A DNA stretch of 64,000 nt from Hetaerina americana (lineage: Eukaryota > Arthropoda > Insecta > Odonata > Calopterygidae), in contig JAKTNV010000769.1 of the NCBI GenBank assembly GCA_022747635.1, positions 1 through 64,000 on the forward strand, in the 5' to 3' direction. The position numbers and the translations under genes were made by a program. Position 1 is the stretch's first letter; each line of letters begins with the position of its first letter. The notes below the pieces were generated by a model. That model made no database searches. It saw nothing but the letters and a program-made list of their open reading frames with translations, and was not told where the DNA came from. Below are positions 24,884-38,655 of this stretch, one piece after another.

Positions 24884-27800
24884 ATGCCTTCTATACACCT
24901 CAAACATTCACCCTATAATGAAAGATTGTTGTTTTTCGCAATATTTTTTTAAATTTGGGCTCTTTTACTTACATTAACACTTGCGATGAGGCATCTTTTA
25001 TGCTCATTTCTTGTCTTGAATGATTTATTCTGGGTTTTATTTTGTTTATTTGATGAAAATTAGTAACAATACACACCATGGAAACATTTTTGTTTGATTT
25101 GTGTCGAGTGAGAATTTCACCTAGAACCCAAAGGGCGGGGTATTGGCACTTTTCATGGAAAAATGAGAAAAATTAAAATTTCTAAAAATGTAATAAATGC
25201 CGTCTATACACCTCAAACATTCACTCTATAATGGAAGATTGTTGTTTTTCGCAATATTTTTTCAAATTTGGGCTCTTTTACTAACATTAACACTTGCGAT
25301 GAGGCATCTTTTATGCTCATTTCTTGTCTTGAATGATTTATTCTGGGTTTTATTTTGTTTATTTGATGAAAATGAACAACAATAAACACCATGGAAACAT
25401 TTTTGTTTGATTTGTGTCGAGTGAGAATTTCACCTAGAACCCAAAGGGGGGGGTATTGGCACTTTTCATGGAAAAATGAGAAAAATTAAAATTTCTAAAA
25501 ATGAAATAAATGCCTTCTATACACCTCAAACATTCACTCTATAATGGAAGATTGTTGTTTTTCGCAATATTTTTTTAAATTTGGGCTCTTTTACTAACAT
25601 TAACACTTGCGATGAGGCATCTTTTATGCTAATTTCTTGTCTTGAATGATTTATTCTGGGTTTTATTTTGTTTATTTGATGAAATGAACAACAATACACA
25701 CCATGGAAACATTTTTGTTTGATTTGTGTCGAGTGAGAATTTCACCTAGAACCCAAAGGGCACGTATTGGCACTTTTCATGGATAAATGAGAAAAATTAA
25801 AATTTCTAAAAATGAAATAAATGCCTTCTATACACCTCAAACATTCACTCTATAATGGAAGATTGTTGTTTTTCGCAATATTTTTTGAAATTTGGGTTCT
25901 TTTACTAACATTAACACTTGCGATGAGGCATCTTTTATGCTCATTTCTTGTCTTGAATGATTTATTCTGGGTTTTATTTTGTTTATTTGATGAAAATGAA
26001 CAACAATTAACACCATGAAAACATTTTTGTTTGATTTGTGTCGAGTGAGAATTTCACCTAGAACCCAAAGGGGTATTGGCACTTTTCATGGAAAAATGAG
26101 AAAAATTAAAATTTCTAAAAATGAAATAAATGCCTTCTATACACCTCAAACATTCACTCTATAATGGAAGATTGTTGTTTTTCGCGATATTTTTTTAAAT
26201 TTGGGCTCTTTTACTTACATTAACACTTGCGATGAGGCATCTTTTATGCTCATTTCTTGTCTTGAATGATTTATTCTGGGTTTTATTTTGTTTATTTGAT
26301 GAAAATGAACAACAATACACACCATGGAAACATTTTTCTTTGATTTGTGTCGAGTGAGAATTTCACCTAGAACCCAAAGGGGGGGGTATTGGCACTTTTC
26401 ATGGAAAAATGAGAAAAATTAAAATTTCTAAAAATGTAATAAATGCTGTCTATACACCTCAAACATTCACTCTATAATGGAAGATTGTTGTTTTTCGCGA
26501 TATTTTTTGAATTTTGGGCTCTTTTACTAACATTAACACTTGCGATGAGGCATCTTTTATGCTCATTTCTTGTCTTGAATGATTTATTCTGGGTTTTATT
26601 TTGTTTATTTGATGAAAATGAGTAACAATACACACCATGGAAACATTTTTGTTTGATTTGTGTCGAGTGAGAATTTCACCTAGAACCCAAAGGGGGGGGT
26701 ATTGGCACTTTTCATGGAAAAATGAGAAAAATTAAAATTTCTAAAAATGAAATAAATGCCTTCTATACACCTCAAACATTCACTCTATAATGGAAGATTG
26801 TTGTTTTTCGCAATATTTTTTTAAATTTGGGCTCTTTTACTAACATTAACACTTGCGATGAGGCATCTTTTATGCTCATTTCTTGTCTTGAATGATTTAT
26901 TCTGGGTTTTATTTTGTTTATTTGATGAAAATGAACAACAATACACACCATGGAAACATTTTTGTTTGATTTCTGTCGAGTGAGAATTTCACCTAGAACC
27001 CAAAGGGGAGGGTATTGGCACTTTTCATGGAAAAATGAGAAAATTTAAAATTTCTAAAAATGAAATAAATGCCTTCTATACACCTCAAACATTCACTCTA
27101 TAATGGAAGATTGTTGTTTTTCGCGATATTTTTTGAAATTTGGGCTCTTTTACTAACATTAACACTTGCGATGAGGCATCTTTTATGCTCATTTCTTGTC
27201 TTGAATGATTTATTCTGGGTTTTATTTTGTTTATTTGATGAAAATGAACAACAATAAACACCATGGAAACATTTTTGTTTGATTTGTGTCGAGTGAGAAT
27301 TTCACCCAGAACCCAAAGGGGGGGGTATTGGCACTTTTCATGGAAAAATGAGAAAAATTAAAATTTCTAAAAATGAAATAAATGCCTTCTATACACCTCA
27401 AACATTCACTCTATAATGGAAGATTGTTGTTTTTCGCGATATTTTTTGAAATTTTGGCTCTTTTACTAACATTAACACTTGCGATGAGGCATCTTTTATG
27501 CTCATTTCTTATCTTTAATGATTTATTCTGGGTTTTATTTTGTTTATTTGATGAAAATGAACAACAATACACACCATGGAAACATTTTTGTTTGATTTGT
27601 GTCGAGTGAGAATTTCACCTAGAACCCAAAGGGGGGGGTATTGGCACTTTTCATGGAAAAATGAGAAAAATTAAAATTTCTAAAAATGTAATAAATGCCT
27701 TCTATACACCTCAAACATTCACTCTATAATGGAAGATTGTTGTTTTTCGCGATATTTTTTGAAATTTTGGCTCTTTTACTAACATTAACACTTGCGATGA

Positions 27801-28320
27801 GGCATCTTTTATGCTCATTTCTTGTCTTGAATGATTTATTCTGGGTTTTATTTTCTTAATTTGATGAAAATGAACAACAATACACACCATGGAAACATTT
27901 TTGTTTGATTTGTGTCGAGTGAGAATTTCACCTAGAACCCAAAGGTGGGGGTATTGGCACTTTTCATGGAAAAATGAGAAAAATTAAAATTTCTAAAAAT
28001 GTAATAAATGCCTTCTATACACCTCAAACATTCACTCTACAATGGAAGATTGTTGTTTTTCGCGATATTTTTTGAAATTTTGGCTCTTTTACTAACATTA
28101 ACACTAGCGATGAGGCATCTTTTATGCTCATTTCTTATCTTTAATGATTTATTCTTAGTTTTATTTTGTTTATTTGATGAAAATGAACAACAATACACAC
28201 CATAGAAACATTTTTGTTTGATTTGTGTCGAGTGACAATTTCACCTTGAACCCAAAGGGGGGGGTATTGGCACTTTTCAAGGAAAAATGCGAAAAATTAA
28301 AATTTCTAAAAATGAAATAA
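24884..28320 (+). repeat. HOR-C, copy 2 (M80-M90, 11 monomers, 3437 bp)
   Basis: Monomer starts: 24884, 25197, 25510, 25821, 26130, 26443, 26756, 27069, 27382, 27695, 28008. It is a near-identical copy of 21447-24883. The last linker differs: M79 is followed by ...ATGAGAAAAATT...GTAATAAATGCC, whereas M90 is followed by CAAGGAAAAATGCG...GAAATAAATGCATTC. The M79 linker therefore joins an M90-type upstream half to an M68-type downstream half, which places the duplication junction at about 24820-24890. Confidence 0.93.
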
Positions 28321-28944
28321 ATGCATTCTATACACCTCAAACATTCACTCTATAATGAAAGATTGTTGTTTTTCGCAATATTTTTTGAAATTTGGGCTCT
28401 TTTACTAACATTAACACTTGCGATGAGGCATCTTTTATGCTCATTTCTTGTCTTGAATGATTTATTCTGGGTTTTATTTTGTTTATTTGATGAAAATGAA
28501 CAACAATTAACACCCTGAAAACATTTTTGTTTGATTTGTGTCGAGTGAGAATTTCACCTAGAACCCAAAGGGGGGGGTTGGCACTTTTCATGGAAAAATG
28601 AGAAAAATTAAAATTTCTAAAAATGAAATAAATGCCTTCTATACACCTCAAACATTCACTCTATAATGGAAGATTGTTGTTTTTCGCGATATTTTTTGAA
28701 ATTTGGGCTCTTTTACTAACATTAACACTTGCGATGAGGCATCTTTTGTGCTCATTTCTTGTCTTGAATGATTTATTCTGGGTTTTATTTTGTTTATTTG
28801 ATGAAAATGAACAACAATACACACCATGGAAACATTTTTGTTTGATTTGTGTCGATTGAGAATTTCACCTTGAACCCAAAGGGGGGGGTATTGGCACTTT
28901 TCATGGAAAAATGAGAAAAATTAAAATTTCTAAAAATGAAATAA
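28321..28944 (+). repeat. Chimeric monomers M91-M92 at the HOR-C copy 2/3 junction
   Basis: M91 starts like M106 (ATGCATTC, ATAATGAAAG, preceded by an ATGCG linker) but ends like M66 (ACCCTGAAAAC, G-run directly followed by TTGGCAC). M92 has unique TTTTGTGCTC and GTCGATTGAG and a CCTTG linker. These two replace the M69-M70 counterparts that should open a third copy. They most likely record the crossover that joined a shifted third copy. Confidence 0.75.
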
Positions 28945-31900
28945 ATGCCTTCTATACACCTCAAACATTCACTCTATAATGGAAGATTGTTGTTTTTCGC
29001 AATATTTTTTTAAATTTGGGCTCTTTTACTAACATTAACACTTGCGATGAGGCATCTTTTATGCTCATTTCTTGTCTTGAATGATTTATTCTGGGTTTTA
29101 TTTTGTTTATTTGATGAAATGAACAACAATACACACCATGGAAACATTTTTGTTTGATTTGTGTCGAGTGAGAATTTCACCTAGAACCCAAAGGGCACGT
29201 ATTGGCACTTTTCATGGATAAATGAGAAAAATTAAAATTTCTAAAAATGAAATAAATGCCTTCTATACACCTCAAACATTCACTCTATAATGGAAGATTG
29301 TTGTTTTTCGCAATATTTTTTGAAATTTGGGTTCTTTTACTAACATTAACACTTGCGATGAGGCATCTTTTATGCTCATTTCTTGTCTTGAATGATTTAT
29401 TCTGGGTTTTATTTTGTTTATTTGATGAAAATGAACAAGAATTAACACCATGAAAACATTTTTGTTTGATTTGTGTCGAGTGAGAATTTCACCTAGAACC
29501 CAAAGGGGGGTTGGCACTTTTCATGGAAAAATGAGAAAAATTAAAATTTCTAAAAATGAAATAAATGCCTTCTATACACCTCAAACATTCACTCTATAAT
29601 GGAAGATTGTTGTTTTTCGCGATATTTTTTTAAATTTGGGCTCTTTTACTTACATTAACACTTGCGATGAGGCATCTTTTATGCTCATTTCTTGTCTTGA
29701 ATGACTTATTCTGGGTTTTATTTTGTTTATTAGATGAAAATGAACAACAATACACACCATGGAAACATTTTTCTTTGATTTGTGTCGAGTGAGAATTTCA
29801 CCTAGAACCCAAAGGGGGGGGTATTGGCACTTTTCATGGAAAAATGAGAAAAATTAAAATTTCTAAAAATGTAATAAATGCCGTCTATACACCTCAAACA
29901 TTCACTCTATAATGGAAGATTGTTGTTTTTCGCGATATTTTTTGAATTTTGGGCTCTTTTGCTAACATTAACACTTGCGATGAGGCATCTTTTATGCTCA
30001 TTTCTTGTCTTGAATGATTTATTCTGGGTTTTATTTTGTTTATTTGATGAAAATGAGTAACAATACACACCATGGAAACATTTTTGTTTGATTTGTGTCG
30101 AGTGAGAATTTCACCTAGAACCCAAAGGGGGGGGTATTGGCACTTTTCATGGAAAAATGAGAAAAATTAAATTTCTAAAAATGAAATAAATGCCTTCTAT
30201 ACACCTCAAACATTCACTCTATAATGAAAGATTGTTGTTTTTCGCAATATTTTTTTAAATTTGGGCTCTTTTACTTACATTAACACTTGCGATGAGGCAT
30301 CTTTTATGCTCATTTCTTGTCTTGAATGATTTATTCTGGGTTTTATTTTGTTTATTTGATGAAAATGAACAACAATACACACCATTGAAACATTTTTGTT
30401 TGATTTGTGTCGAGTGAGAATTTCACCTAGAACCCAAAGGGGGGGGTATTGGCACTTTTCATGGAAAAATGAGAAAAATTAAAATTTCTAAAAATGAAAT
30501 AAATGCCTTCTATACACCTCAAACATTCACTCTATAATGGAAGATTGTTGTTTTTCGCAATATTTTTTTAAATTTGGGCTCTTTTACTAACATTAACACT
30601 TGCGATGAGGCATCTTTTATGCTCATTTCTTGTCTTGAATGATTTATTCTGGGTTTTATTTTGTTTATTTGATGAAAATGAACAACAATACACACCATGG
30701 AAACATTTTTGTTTGATTTCTGTCGAGTGAGAATTTCACCTAGAACCCAAAGGGGAGGGTATTGGCACTTTTCATGGAAAAATGAGAAAAATTAAAATTT
30801 CTAAAAATGAAATAAATGCCTTCTATACACCTCAAACATTCACTCTATAATGGAAGATTGTTGTTTTTCGCGATATTTTTTGAAATTTGGGCTCTTTTAC
30901 TAACATTAACACTTGCGATGAGGCATCTTTTATGCTCATTTCTTGTCTTGAATGATTTATTCTGGGTTTTATTTTGTTTATTTGATGAAAATGAACAACA
31001 ATAAACACCATGGAAACATTTTTGTTTGATTTGTGTCGAGTGAGAATTTCACCCAGAACCCAAAGGGGGGGGTATTGGCACTTTTCATGGAAAAATGAGA
31101 AAAATTAAAATTTCTAAAAATGAAATAAATGCCTTCTATACACCTCAAACATTCACTCTATAATGGAAGATTGTTGTTTTTCGCGATATTTTTTGAAATT
31201 TTGGCTCTTTTACTAACATTAACACTTGCGATGAGGCATCTTTTATGCTCATTTCTTATCTTTAATGATTTATTCTGGGTTTTATTTTGTTTATTTGATG
31301 AAAATGAACAACAATACACACCATGGAAACATTTTTGTTTGATTTGTGTCGAGTGAGAATTTCACCTAGAACCCAAAGGGGGGGGTATTGGCACTTTTCA
31401 TGGAAAAATGAGAAAAATTAAAATGTCTAAAAATGTAATAAATGCCTTCTATACACCTCAAACATTCACTCTATAATGGAAGATTGTTGTTTTTCGCGAT
31501 ATTTTTTGAAATTTTGGCTCTTTTACTAACATTAACACTTGCGATGAGGCATCTTTTATGCTCATTTCTTGTCTTGAATGATTTATTCTGGGTTTTATTT
31601 TCTTAATTTGATGAAAATGAACAACAATACACACCATGGAAACATTTTTGTTTGATTTGTGTCGAGTGAGAATTTCACCTAGAACCCAAAGGGGGGGGTA
31701 TTGGCACTTTTCATGGAAAAATGAGAAAAATTAAAATTTCTAAAAATGTAATAAATGCCTTCTATACACCTCAAACATTCACTCTACAATGGAAGATTGT
31801 TGTTTTTCGCGATATTTTTTGAAATTTTGGATCTTTTACTAACATTAACACTAGCGATGAGGCATCTTTTATGCTCATTTCTTATCTTTAATGATTTATT

Positions 31901-32067
31901 CTGGGTTTTATTTTGTTTATTTGATGAAAATGAACAACAATACACACCATAGAAACATTTTTGTTTGATTTGTGTCGAGTGACAATTTCACCTTGAACCC
32001 AAAGGGGGGGGTATAGGCACTTTTCATGGAAAAATGAGAAAAATTAAAATTTCTAAAAATGAAATAA
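28945..32067 (+). repeat. HOR-C, edited copy 3 (M93-M102)
   Basis: Monomer starts: 28945, 29256, 29565, 29878, 30190, 30503, 30816, 31129, 31442, 31755. They match M71-M79 in order, with one extra monomer, M97 (30190-30502; ATAATGAAAG, TAAATTT, CTTACATT, CCATTGAAAC), inserted after the M74 counterpart. Compared with copies 1 and 2 there are more substitutions: AACAAGAATT, GACTTATT, TTAGATG, TTTTGCTAAC, AAATGTCTAAA, and CTGGG in place of CTTAG in M102. Copy 3 is therefore older, or was copied from a diverged template. Confidence 0.85.
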
Positions 32068-33006
32068 ATGCCTTCTATACACCTCAAACATTCACTCTAT
32101 AATGGAAGATTGTTGTTTTTCGCGATATTTTTTGAAATTTGGGCTCTTTTACTAACATTAACACTTGCGATGAGGCATCTTTTATGCTCATTTCTTGTCT
32201 TGAATGATTTATTCTGGGTTTTATTTTGTTTATTTGATGAAAATGAACAACAATAAACACCATGGAAACATTTTTGTTTGATTTGTGTCGAGTGAGAATT
32301 TCACCCAGAACCCAAAGGGGGGGGTATTGGCACTTTTCATGGAAAAATGAGAAAAATTAAAATTTCTAAAAATGAAATAAATGCCTTCTATACACCTCAA
32401 ACATTCACTCTATAATGGAAGATTGTTGTTTTTCGCGATATTTTTTGAAATTTTGGCTCTTTTACTAACATTAACACTTGCGATGAGGCATCTTTTATGC
32501 TCATTTCTTATCTTTAATGATTTATTCTGGGTTTTATTTTGTTTATTTGATGAAAATGAACAACAATACACACCATGGAAACATTTTTGTTTGATTTGTG
32601 TCGAGTGAGAATTTCACCTAGAACCCAAAGGGGGGGGTATTGGCACTTTTCATGGAAAAATGAGAAAAATTAAAATTTCTAAAAATGTAATAAATGCCTT
32701 CTATACACCTCAAACATTCACTCTATAATGGAAGATTGTTGTTTTTCGCGATATTTTTTGAAATTTTGGCTCTTTTACTAACATTAACACTAGCGATGAG
32801 GCATCTTTTATGCTCATTTCTTATCTTTAATGATTTATTCTGGGTTTTATTTTGTTTATTTGATGAAAATGAACAACAATACACACCATAGAAACATTTT
32901 TGTTTGATTTGTGTCGAGTGACAATTTCACCTTGAACCCAAAGGGGGGGGTATTGGCACTTTTCATGGAAAAATGCGAAAAATTAAAATTTCTAAAAATG
33001 AAATAA
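32068..33006 (+). repeat. Three-monomer echo of the HOR-C end (M103-M105)
   Basis: Starts 32068, 32381 and 32694 reproduce the types of M99, M100 and M102, skipping M101, about 1.25 kb after the originals. M105 has CTATAATGG where M102 has CTACAATGG. This is a short local duplication with loss of one monomer, overlapping the right end of HOR-C. Confidence 0.8.
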
Positions 33007-36000
33007 ATGCATTCTATACACCTCAAACATTCACTCTATAATGAAAGATTGTTGTTTTTCGCAATATTTTTTTAAATTTGGGCTCTTTTACTAACATTAA
33101 CACTTGCGATGAGGCATCTTTTATGCTCATTTCTTGTCTTGAATGATTTATTCTGGTTTTTATTTTGTTTATTTGATGAAAATGAACAACAATACACACC
33201 ATGGAAACATTTTTGTTTGATATGTGTCGAGTGAGAATATCACCTAGAACCCAAAGGGGGGGGTATAAGCACTTTTCATGGAAAAATGAGAAAAATTAAA
33301 ATTTCTAAAAATGAAATAAATGCCTTCTATACACCTCAAACATTCACTCTATAATGGAAGATTGTGGTTTTTCGCAATATTTTTTTAAATTTGGTCTCTT
33401 TTACTAACATTAACACTTGCGATGAGGCATCTTTTATGCTCATTTCTTGTCTTGAATGATTTATTCTGGGTTTTATTTTGTTTATTTGATGAAAATGAAC
33501 AACAATAAACACCATGGAAACATTTTTGTTTGATTTGTGTCGAGTGAGAATTTCACCTAGAACCCAAAGGGGGGGGGGGATTGGCACTTTTCATGGAAAA
33601 ATGAGAAAAATTAAAATTTCTAAAAATGTAATAAATGCCTTCTATATACCTCAAACATTCACTCTATAATGGAAGATTGTTGTTTTTCGCAATATTTTTT
33701 GAAATTTGGGCTCTTTTACTAACATTAACACTTGCGATGAGGCATCTTTTATGCTCATTTCTTGTCTTGAATGATTTATTCTGGGTTTTATTTTGTTAAT
33801 TTGATGAAAATGAACAACAATACACACCATGGAAACATTTTTGTTTGATTTGTGTCGAGTGAGAATTTCACCTAGAACCCAGGTGAAATTCTTTAGGGGG
33901 GGGTATTGGCACTTTTCATGGAAAAATGAGAAAATTTAAAATTTCTAAAAATGTAATAAATGCCTTCTATACACCTCAAACATTCACTCTATAATGGAAG
34001 ATTGTTGTTTTTCGCGATATTTTTTGAAATTTGGGCTCTTTTACTAACATTAACACTTGCGATGAGGCATCTTTTATGCTCATTTCTTGTCTTGAATGAT
34101 TTATTCTGGGTTTTATTTTGTTAATTTGATGAAAATGAACAACAATACACACCATGGAAACATTTTTGTTTGATTTGTGTCGAGTGAGAATTTCACCTAG
34201 AACCCAAAGGTGGGGGTATTGGCACTTTTCATGGAAAAATGAGAAAAATTAAAATTTCTAAAAATGTAATAAATGCCTTCTATACACCTCAAACATTCAC
34301 TCTACAATGGAAGATTGTTGTTTTTTCGCGATATTTTTTGAAATTTTGGCTCTTTTACTAACATTAACACTTGCGATGAGGCATCTTTTATGCTCATTTC
34401 TTGTCTTTAATGATTTATTCTGGGTTTTATTTTGTTTATTTGATGAAAATGAACAACAATACACACCATGGAAACATTTTTGTTTGATTTGTGTCGAGTG
34501 AGAATTTCACCTTGAACCCAAAGGGGGGGGTATTGGCACTTTTCATGGAGAAATGAGAAAAATTAAAATTTCTAAAAATGAAATAAATGCCTTCTATACA
34601 CCTCAAACATTCACTCTATAATGGAAGATTATTGTTTTTCGCGATATTTTTTGAAATTTTGGCTCTTTTACTAACATTAACACTAGCGATGAGGCATCTT
34701 TTATGCTCATTTCTTATCTTTAATGATTTATTCTGGGTTTTATTTTGTTTATTTGATGAAAATGAACAACAATACACACCATAGAAACATTTTTGTTTGA
34801 TTTGTGTCGAGTGACAATTTCACCTTGAACCCAAAGGGGGGGTATTGGCACTTTTCATGGAAAAATGCGAAAAATTAAAATTTCTAAAAATGAAATAAAT
34901 GCATTCTATACACCTCAAACATTCACTCTATAATGAAAGATTGTTGTTTTTCGCAATATTTTTTTAAATTTGGGCTCTTTTACTAACATTAACACTTGCG
35001 ATGAGGCATCTTTTATGCTCATTTCTTGTCTTGAATGATTTATTCTGGTTTTTATTTTGTTTATTTGATGAAAATGAACAACAATACACACCATGGAAAC
35101 ATTTTTGTTTGATATGTGTCGAGTGAGAATATCACCTAGAACCCAAAGGGGGGGGTATAGGCACTTTTCATGGAAAAATGAGAAAAATTAAAATTTCTAA
35201 AAATGAAATAAATGCCTTCTATACACCTCAAACATTCACTCTATAATGGAAGATTGTGGTTTTTTCGCAATATTTTTTTAAATTTGGGCTCTTTTACTAA
35301 CATTAACACTTGCGATGAGGCATCTTTTATGCTCATTTCTTGTCTTGAATGATTTATTCTGGGTTTTATTTTGTTTATTTGATGAAAATGAACAACAATA
35401 CACACCATGGAGACATTTTTGTTTGATTTGTGTCGAGTGAGAATTTCACCTAGAACCCAAAGGGGGGGGTATTGGCACTTTTCATGGAAAAATGAGAAAA
35501 ATTAAAATTTCTAAAAATGTAATAAATGCCTTCTATACACCTCAAACATTCACTCTATAATGGAAGATTGTTGTTTTTCGCGATATTTTTTGAAATTTTG
35601 GCTCTTTTACTAACATTAACACTTGCGATGAGGCATCTTTTATGCTCATTTCTTGTCTTTAATGATTTATTCTGGGTTTTATTTTGTTTATTTGATGAAA
35701 ATGAACAACAATACACACCATGGAAACATTTTTGTTTGATTTGTGTCGAGTGAGAATTTCACCTTGAACCCAAAGGGGGGGGTATTGGCACTTTTCATGG
35801 AAAAATGAGAAAAATTAAAATTTCTAAAAATGAAATAAATGCCTTCTATACACCTCAAACATTCACTCTATAATGAAAGATTGTTGTTTTTCGCAATATT
35901 TTTTAAATTTGGGCTCTTTTACTAACATTAACACTTGCGATGAGGCATCTTTTATGCTCATTTCTTGTCTTGAATGATTTATTCTGGGTTTTATTTTGTT

Positions 36001-38655
36001 TATTTGATGAAAATGAACAACAATACACACCATGGAAACATTTTTGTTTGATTTGTGTCGAGTGAGAATTTCACCTAGAACCCAAAGGGGGGGGTATTGG
36101 CACTTTTCATGGAAAAATGAGAAAAATTAAAATTTCTAAAAATGAAATAAATGCCTTCTATACACCTCAAACATTCACTCTATAATGAAAGATTGTTGTT
36201 TTTCCCAATATTTTTTTAAATTTGGGCTCTTTTACTAACATTAACACTTGCGATGAGGCATCTTTTATGCTCATTTCTTGTCTTGAATGATTTATTCTGG
36301 TTTTTATTTTGTTTATTTGATGAAAATGAACAACAATACACACCATGGAAACATTTTTGTTTGAAATGTGTCGAGTGAGAATTTCACCTAGAACCCAAAG
36401 GGGGGGGTATAGGCACTTTTCATGGAAAAATGAGAAAAATTAAAATTTCTAAAACTAAAGTAAATGCCTTCTATACACCTCAAACATTCACTCTAAAATG
36501 GAAGATTGTGGTTTTTCGCAATATTTTTTTAAATTTGGGCTCTTTTACTAACATTAACACTTGCGATGAGGCATCTTTTATGCTCATTTCTTGTCTTGAA
36601 TGATTTATTCTGGGTTTTATTTTGTTTATTTGATGAAAATGAACAACAATAAACACCATGGAAACATTTTTGTTTGATTTGTGTCGAGTGAGAATTTCAC
36701 CTAGAACCCAAAGGGGGGGGGGGATTGGCACTTTTCATGGAAAAATGAGAAAAATTAAAATTTCTAAAAATGTAATAAATGCCTTCTATATACCTCAAAC
36801 ATTCACTCTATAATGGAAGATTGTTGTTTTTCGCAATATTTTTTGAAATTTGGGCTCTTTTACTAACATTAACACTTGCGATGAGGCATCTTTTATGCTC
36901 ATTTCTTGTCTTGAATGATTTATTCTGGGTTTTATTTTGTTAATTTGATGAAAATGAACAACAATACACACCATGGAAACATTTTTGTTTGATTTGTGTC
37001 GAGTGAGAATTTCACCTAGAACCCAAAGGGGGGGGTATTGGCACTTTTCATGGAAAAATGAGAAAAATTAAAATTTCTAAAAATGTAATAAATGCCTTCT
37101 ATACACCTCAAACATTCACTCTATAATGGAAGATTGTTGTTTTTCGCGATATTTTTTGAAATTTTGGCTCTTTTACTAACATTAACACTTGCGATGAGGC
37201 ATCTTTTATGCTCATTTCTTGTCTTTAATGATTTATTCTGGGTTTTATTTTGTTTATTTGATGAAAATGAACAACAATACACACCATGGAAACATTTTTG
37301 TTTGATTTGTGTCGAGTGAGAATTTCACCTTGAACCCAAAGGGGGGGGTATTGGCACTTTTCATGGAAAAATGAGAAAAATTAAAATTTCTAAAAATGAA
37401 ATAAATGCCTTCTATACACCTCAAACATTCACTCTATAATGAAAGATTGTTGTTTTTTCGCAATATTTTTTTAAATTTGGGCTCTTTTACTAACATTAAC
37501 ACTTGCGATGAGGCATCTTTTATGCTCATTTCTTGTCTTGAATGATTTATTCTGGGTTTTATTTTGTTTATTTGATGAAAATGAACAACAATACACACCA
37601 TGGAAACATTTTTGTTTGATTTGTGTCGAGTGAGAATTTCACCTAGAACCCAAAGGGGGGGGTATTGGCACTTTTCATGGAAAAATGAGAAAAATTAAAA
37701 TTTCTAAAAATGTAATAAATGCCTTCTATACACCTCAAACATTCACTCTATAATGGAAGATTGTTGTTTTTCGCGATATTTTTGAAATTTTGGCTCTTTT
37801 ACTAACATTAACACTAGCGATGAGGCATCTTTTATGCTCATTTCTTGTCTTTAATGATTTATTCTGGGTTTTATTTTGTTTATTTGATGAAAATGAACTA
37901 CAATACACACCATAGAAACATTTTTGTTTGATTTGTGTCGAGTGACAATTTCACCTTGAACCCAAAGGGGGGGGTATTGGCACTTTTCATGGAAAAATGC
38001 GAAAAATTAAAATTTCTAAAAATGAAATAAATGCCTTCTATACACCTCAAACATTCACTCTATAATGGAAGATTGTTGTTTTTCGCGATATTTTTTGAAA
38101 TTTTGGCTCTTTTACTAACATTAACACTTGCGATGAGGCATCTTTAATGCTCATTTCTTGTCTTTAATGATTTATTCTGGGTTTTATTTTGTTTATTTGA
38201 TGAAAATGAACAACAATACACACCATGGAAACATTTTTGTTTGATTTGTGTCGAGTGAGAATTTCACCTTGAACCCAAAGGGGGGGGTATTGGCACTTTT
38301 CATGGAAAAATGAGAAAAATTAAAATTTCTAAAAATGAAATAAATGCCTTCTATACACCTCAAACATTCACTCTATAATGAAAGATTGTTGTTTTTCGCA
38401 ATATTTTTTTAAATTTGGGCTCTTTTACTAACATAAACACTTGCGATGAGGCATCTTTTATGCTCATTTCTTGTCTTGAATGATTTGTTCTGGGTTTTAT
38501 TTTGTTTATTTGATGAAAATGAACAAGAATACACACCATGGAAACATTTTTGTTTGATTTGTGTCGAGTGAGAATTTCACCTAGAACCCAAAGGGGGGGT
38601 ATTGGCACTTTTCATGGAAAAATGAGAAAAATTAAAATTTCTAAAAATGTAATAA
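33007..38655 (+). repeat. HOR-D, irregular modules of 4-7 monomers (M106-M123)
   Basis: Starts by module: 33007, 33320, 33635, 33960, 34273, 34587; 34899, 35212, 35526, 35839; 36151, 36464, 36779, 37092, 37405, 37719, 38031; then 38344. Each module opens with the same pair: an ATAATGAAAG/TCTGGTTTTTA type, then a GATTGTGGTTT type. M107-M108 and M117-M118 share GGGGATTGG and CTATATACCTC; M114-M115 match M119-M120 at about 1566 bp. M111 and M121 carry ACTAGCG, CATAGAAAC and GTGACAATTTCAC like the last HOR-C monomer. M117 is preceded by an odd AAACTAAAGTAAATG. M123 has ACATAAACAC, GATTTGTTC and AACAAGAAT, which recur at 44910. The domain looks like the eroded source of HOR-E. Confidence 0.75.
33862..33892 (+). 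repeat. 12 bp fold-back (inverted) insertion in a monomer
   Basis: AGAATTTCACCT (33862-33873) is followed, after the 7-base AGAACCC, by AGGTGAAATTCT (33881-33892), its exact reverse complement. In every other monomer the second segment is absent and CCCAAAG runs into the G-run. Here AAAG is replaced by the inverted copy plus TTTAG, which makes this the longest monomer spacing (325 bp). The geometry is that of a nascent-strand snap-back and template switch using the dyad region as template. The insertion is not present in the matching monomer M118. Confidence 0.93.

Noticed and set aside
36451..36470. AAACTAAAGTAAATG as a distinct element before M117
   Set aside because: It is a handful of substitutions in the normal A-rich tail, seen once, with no further structure.
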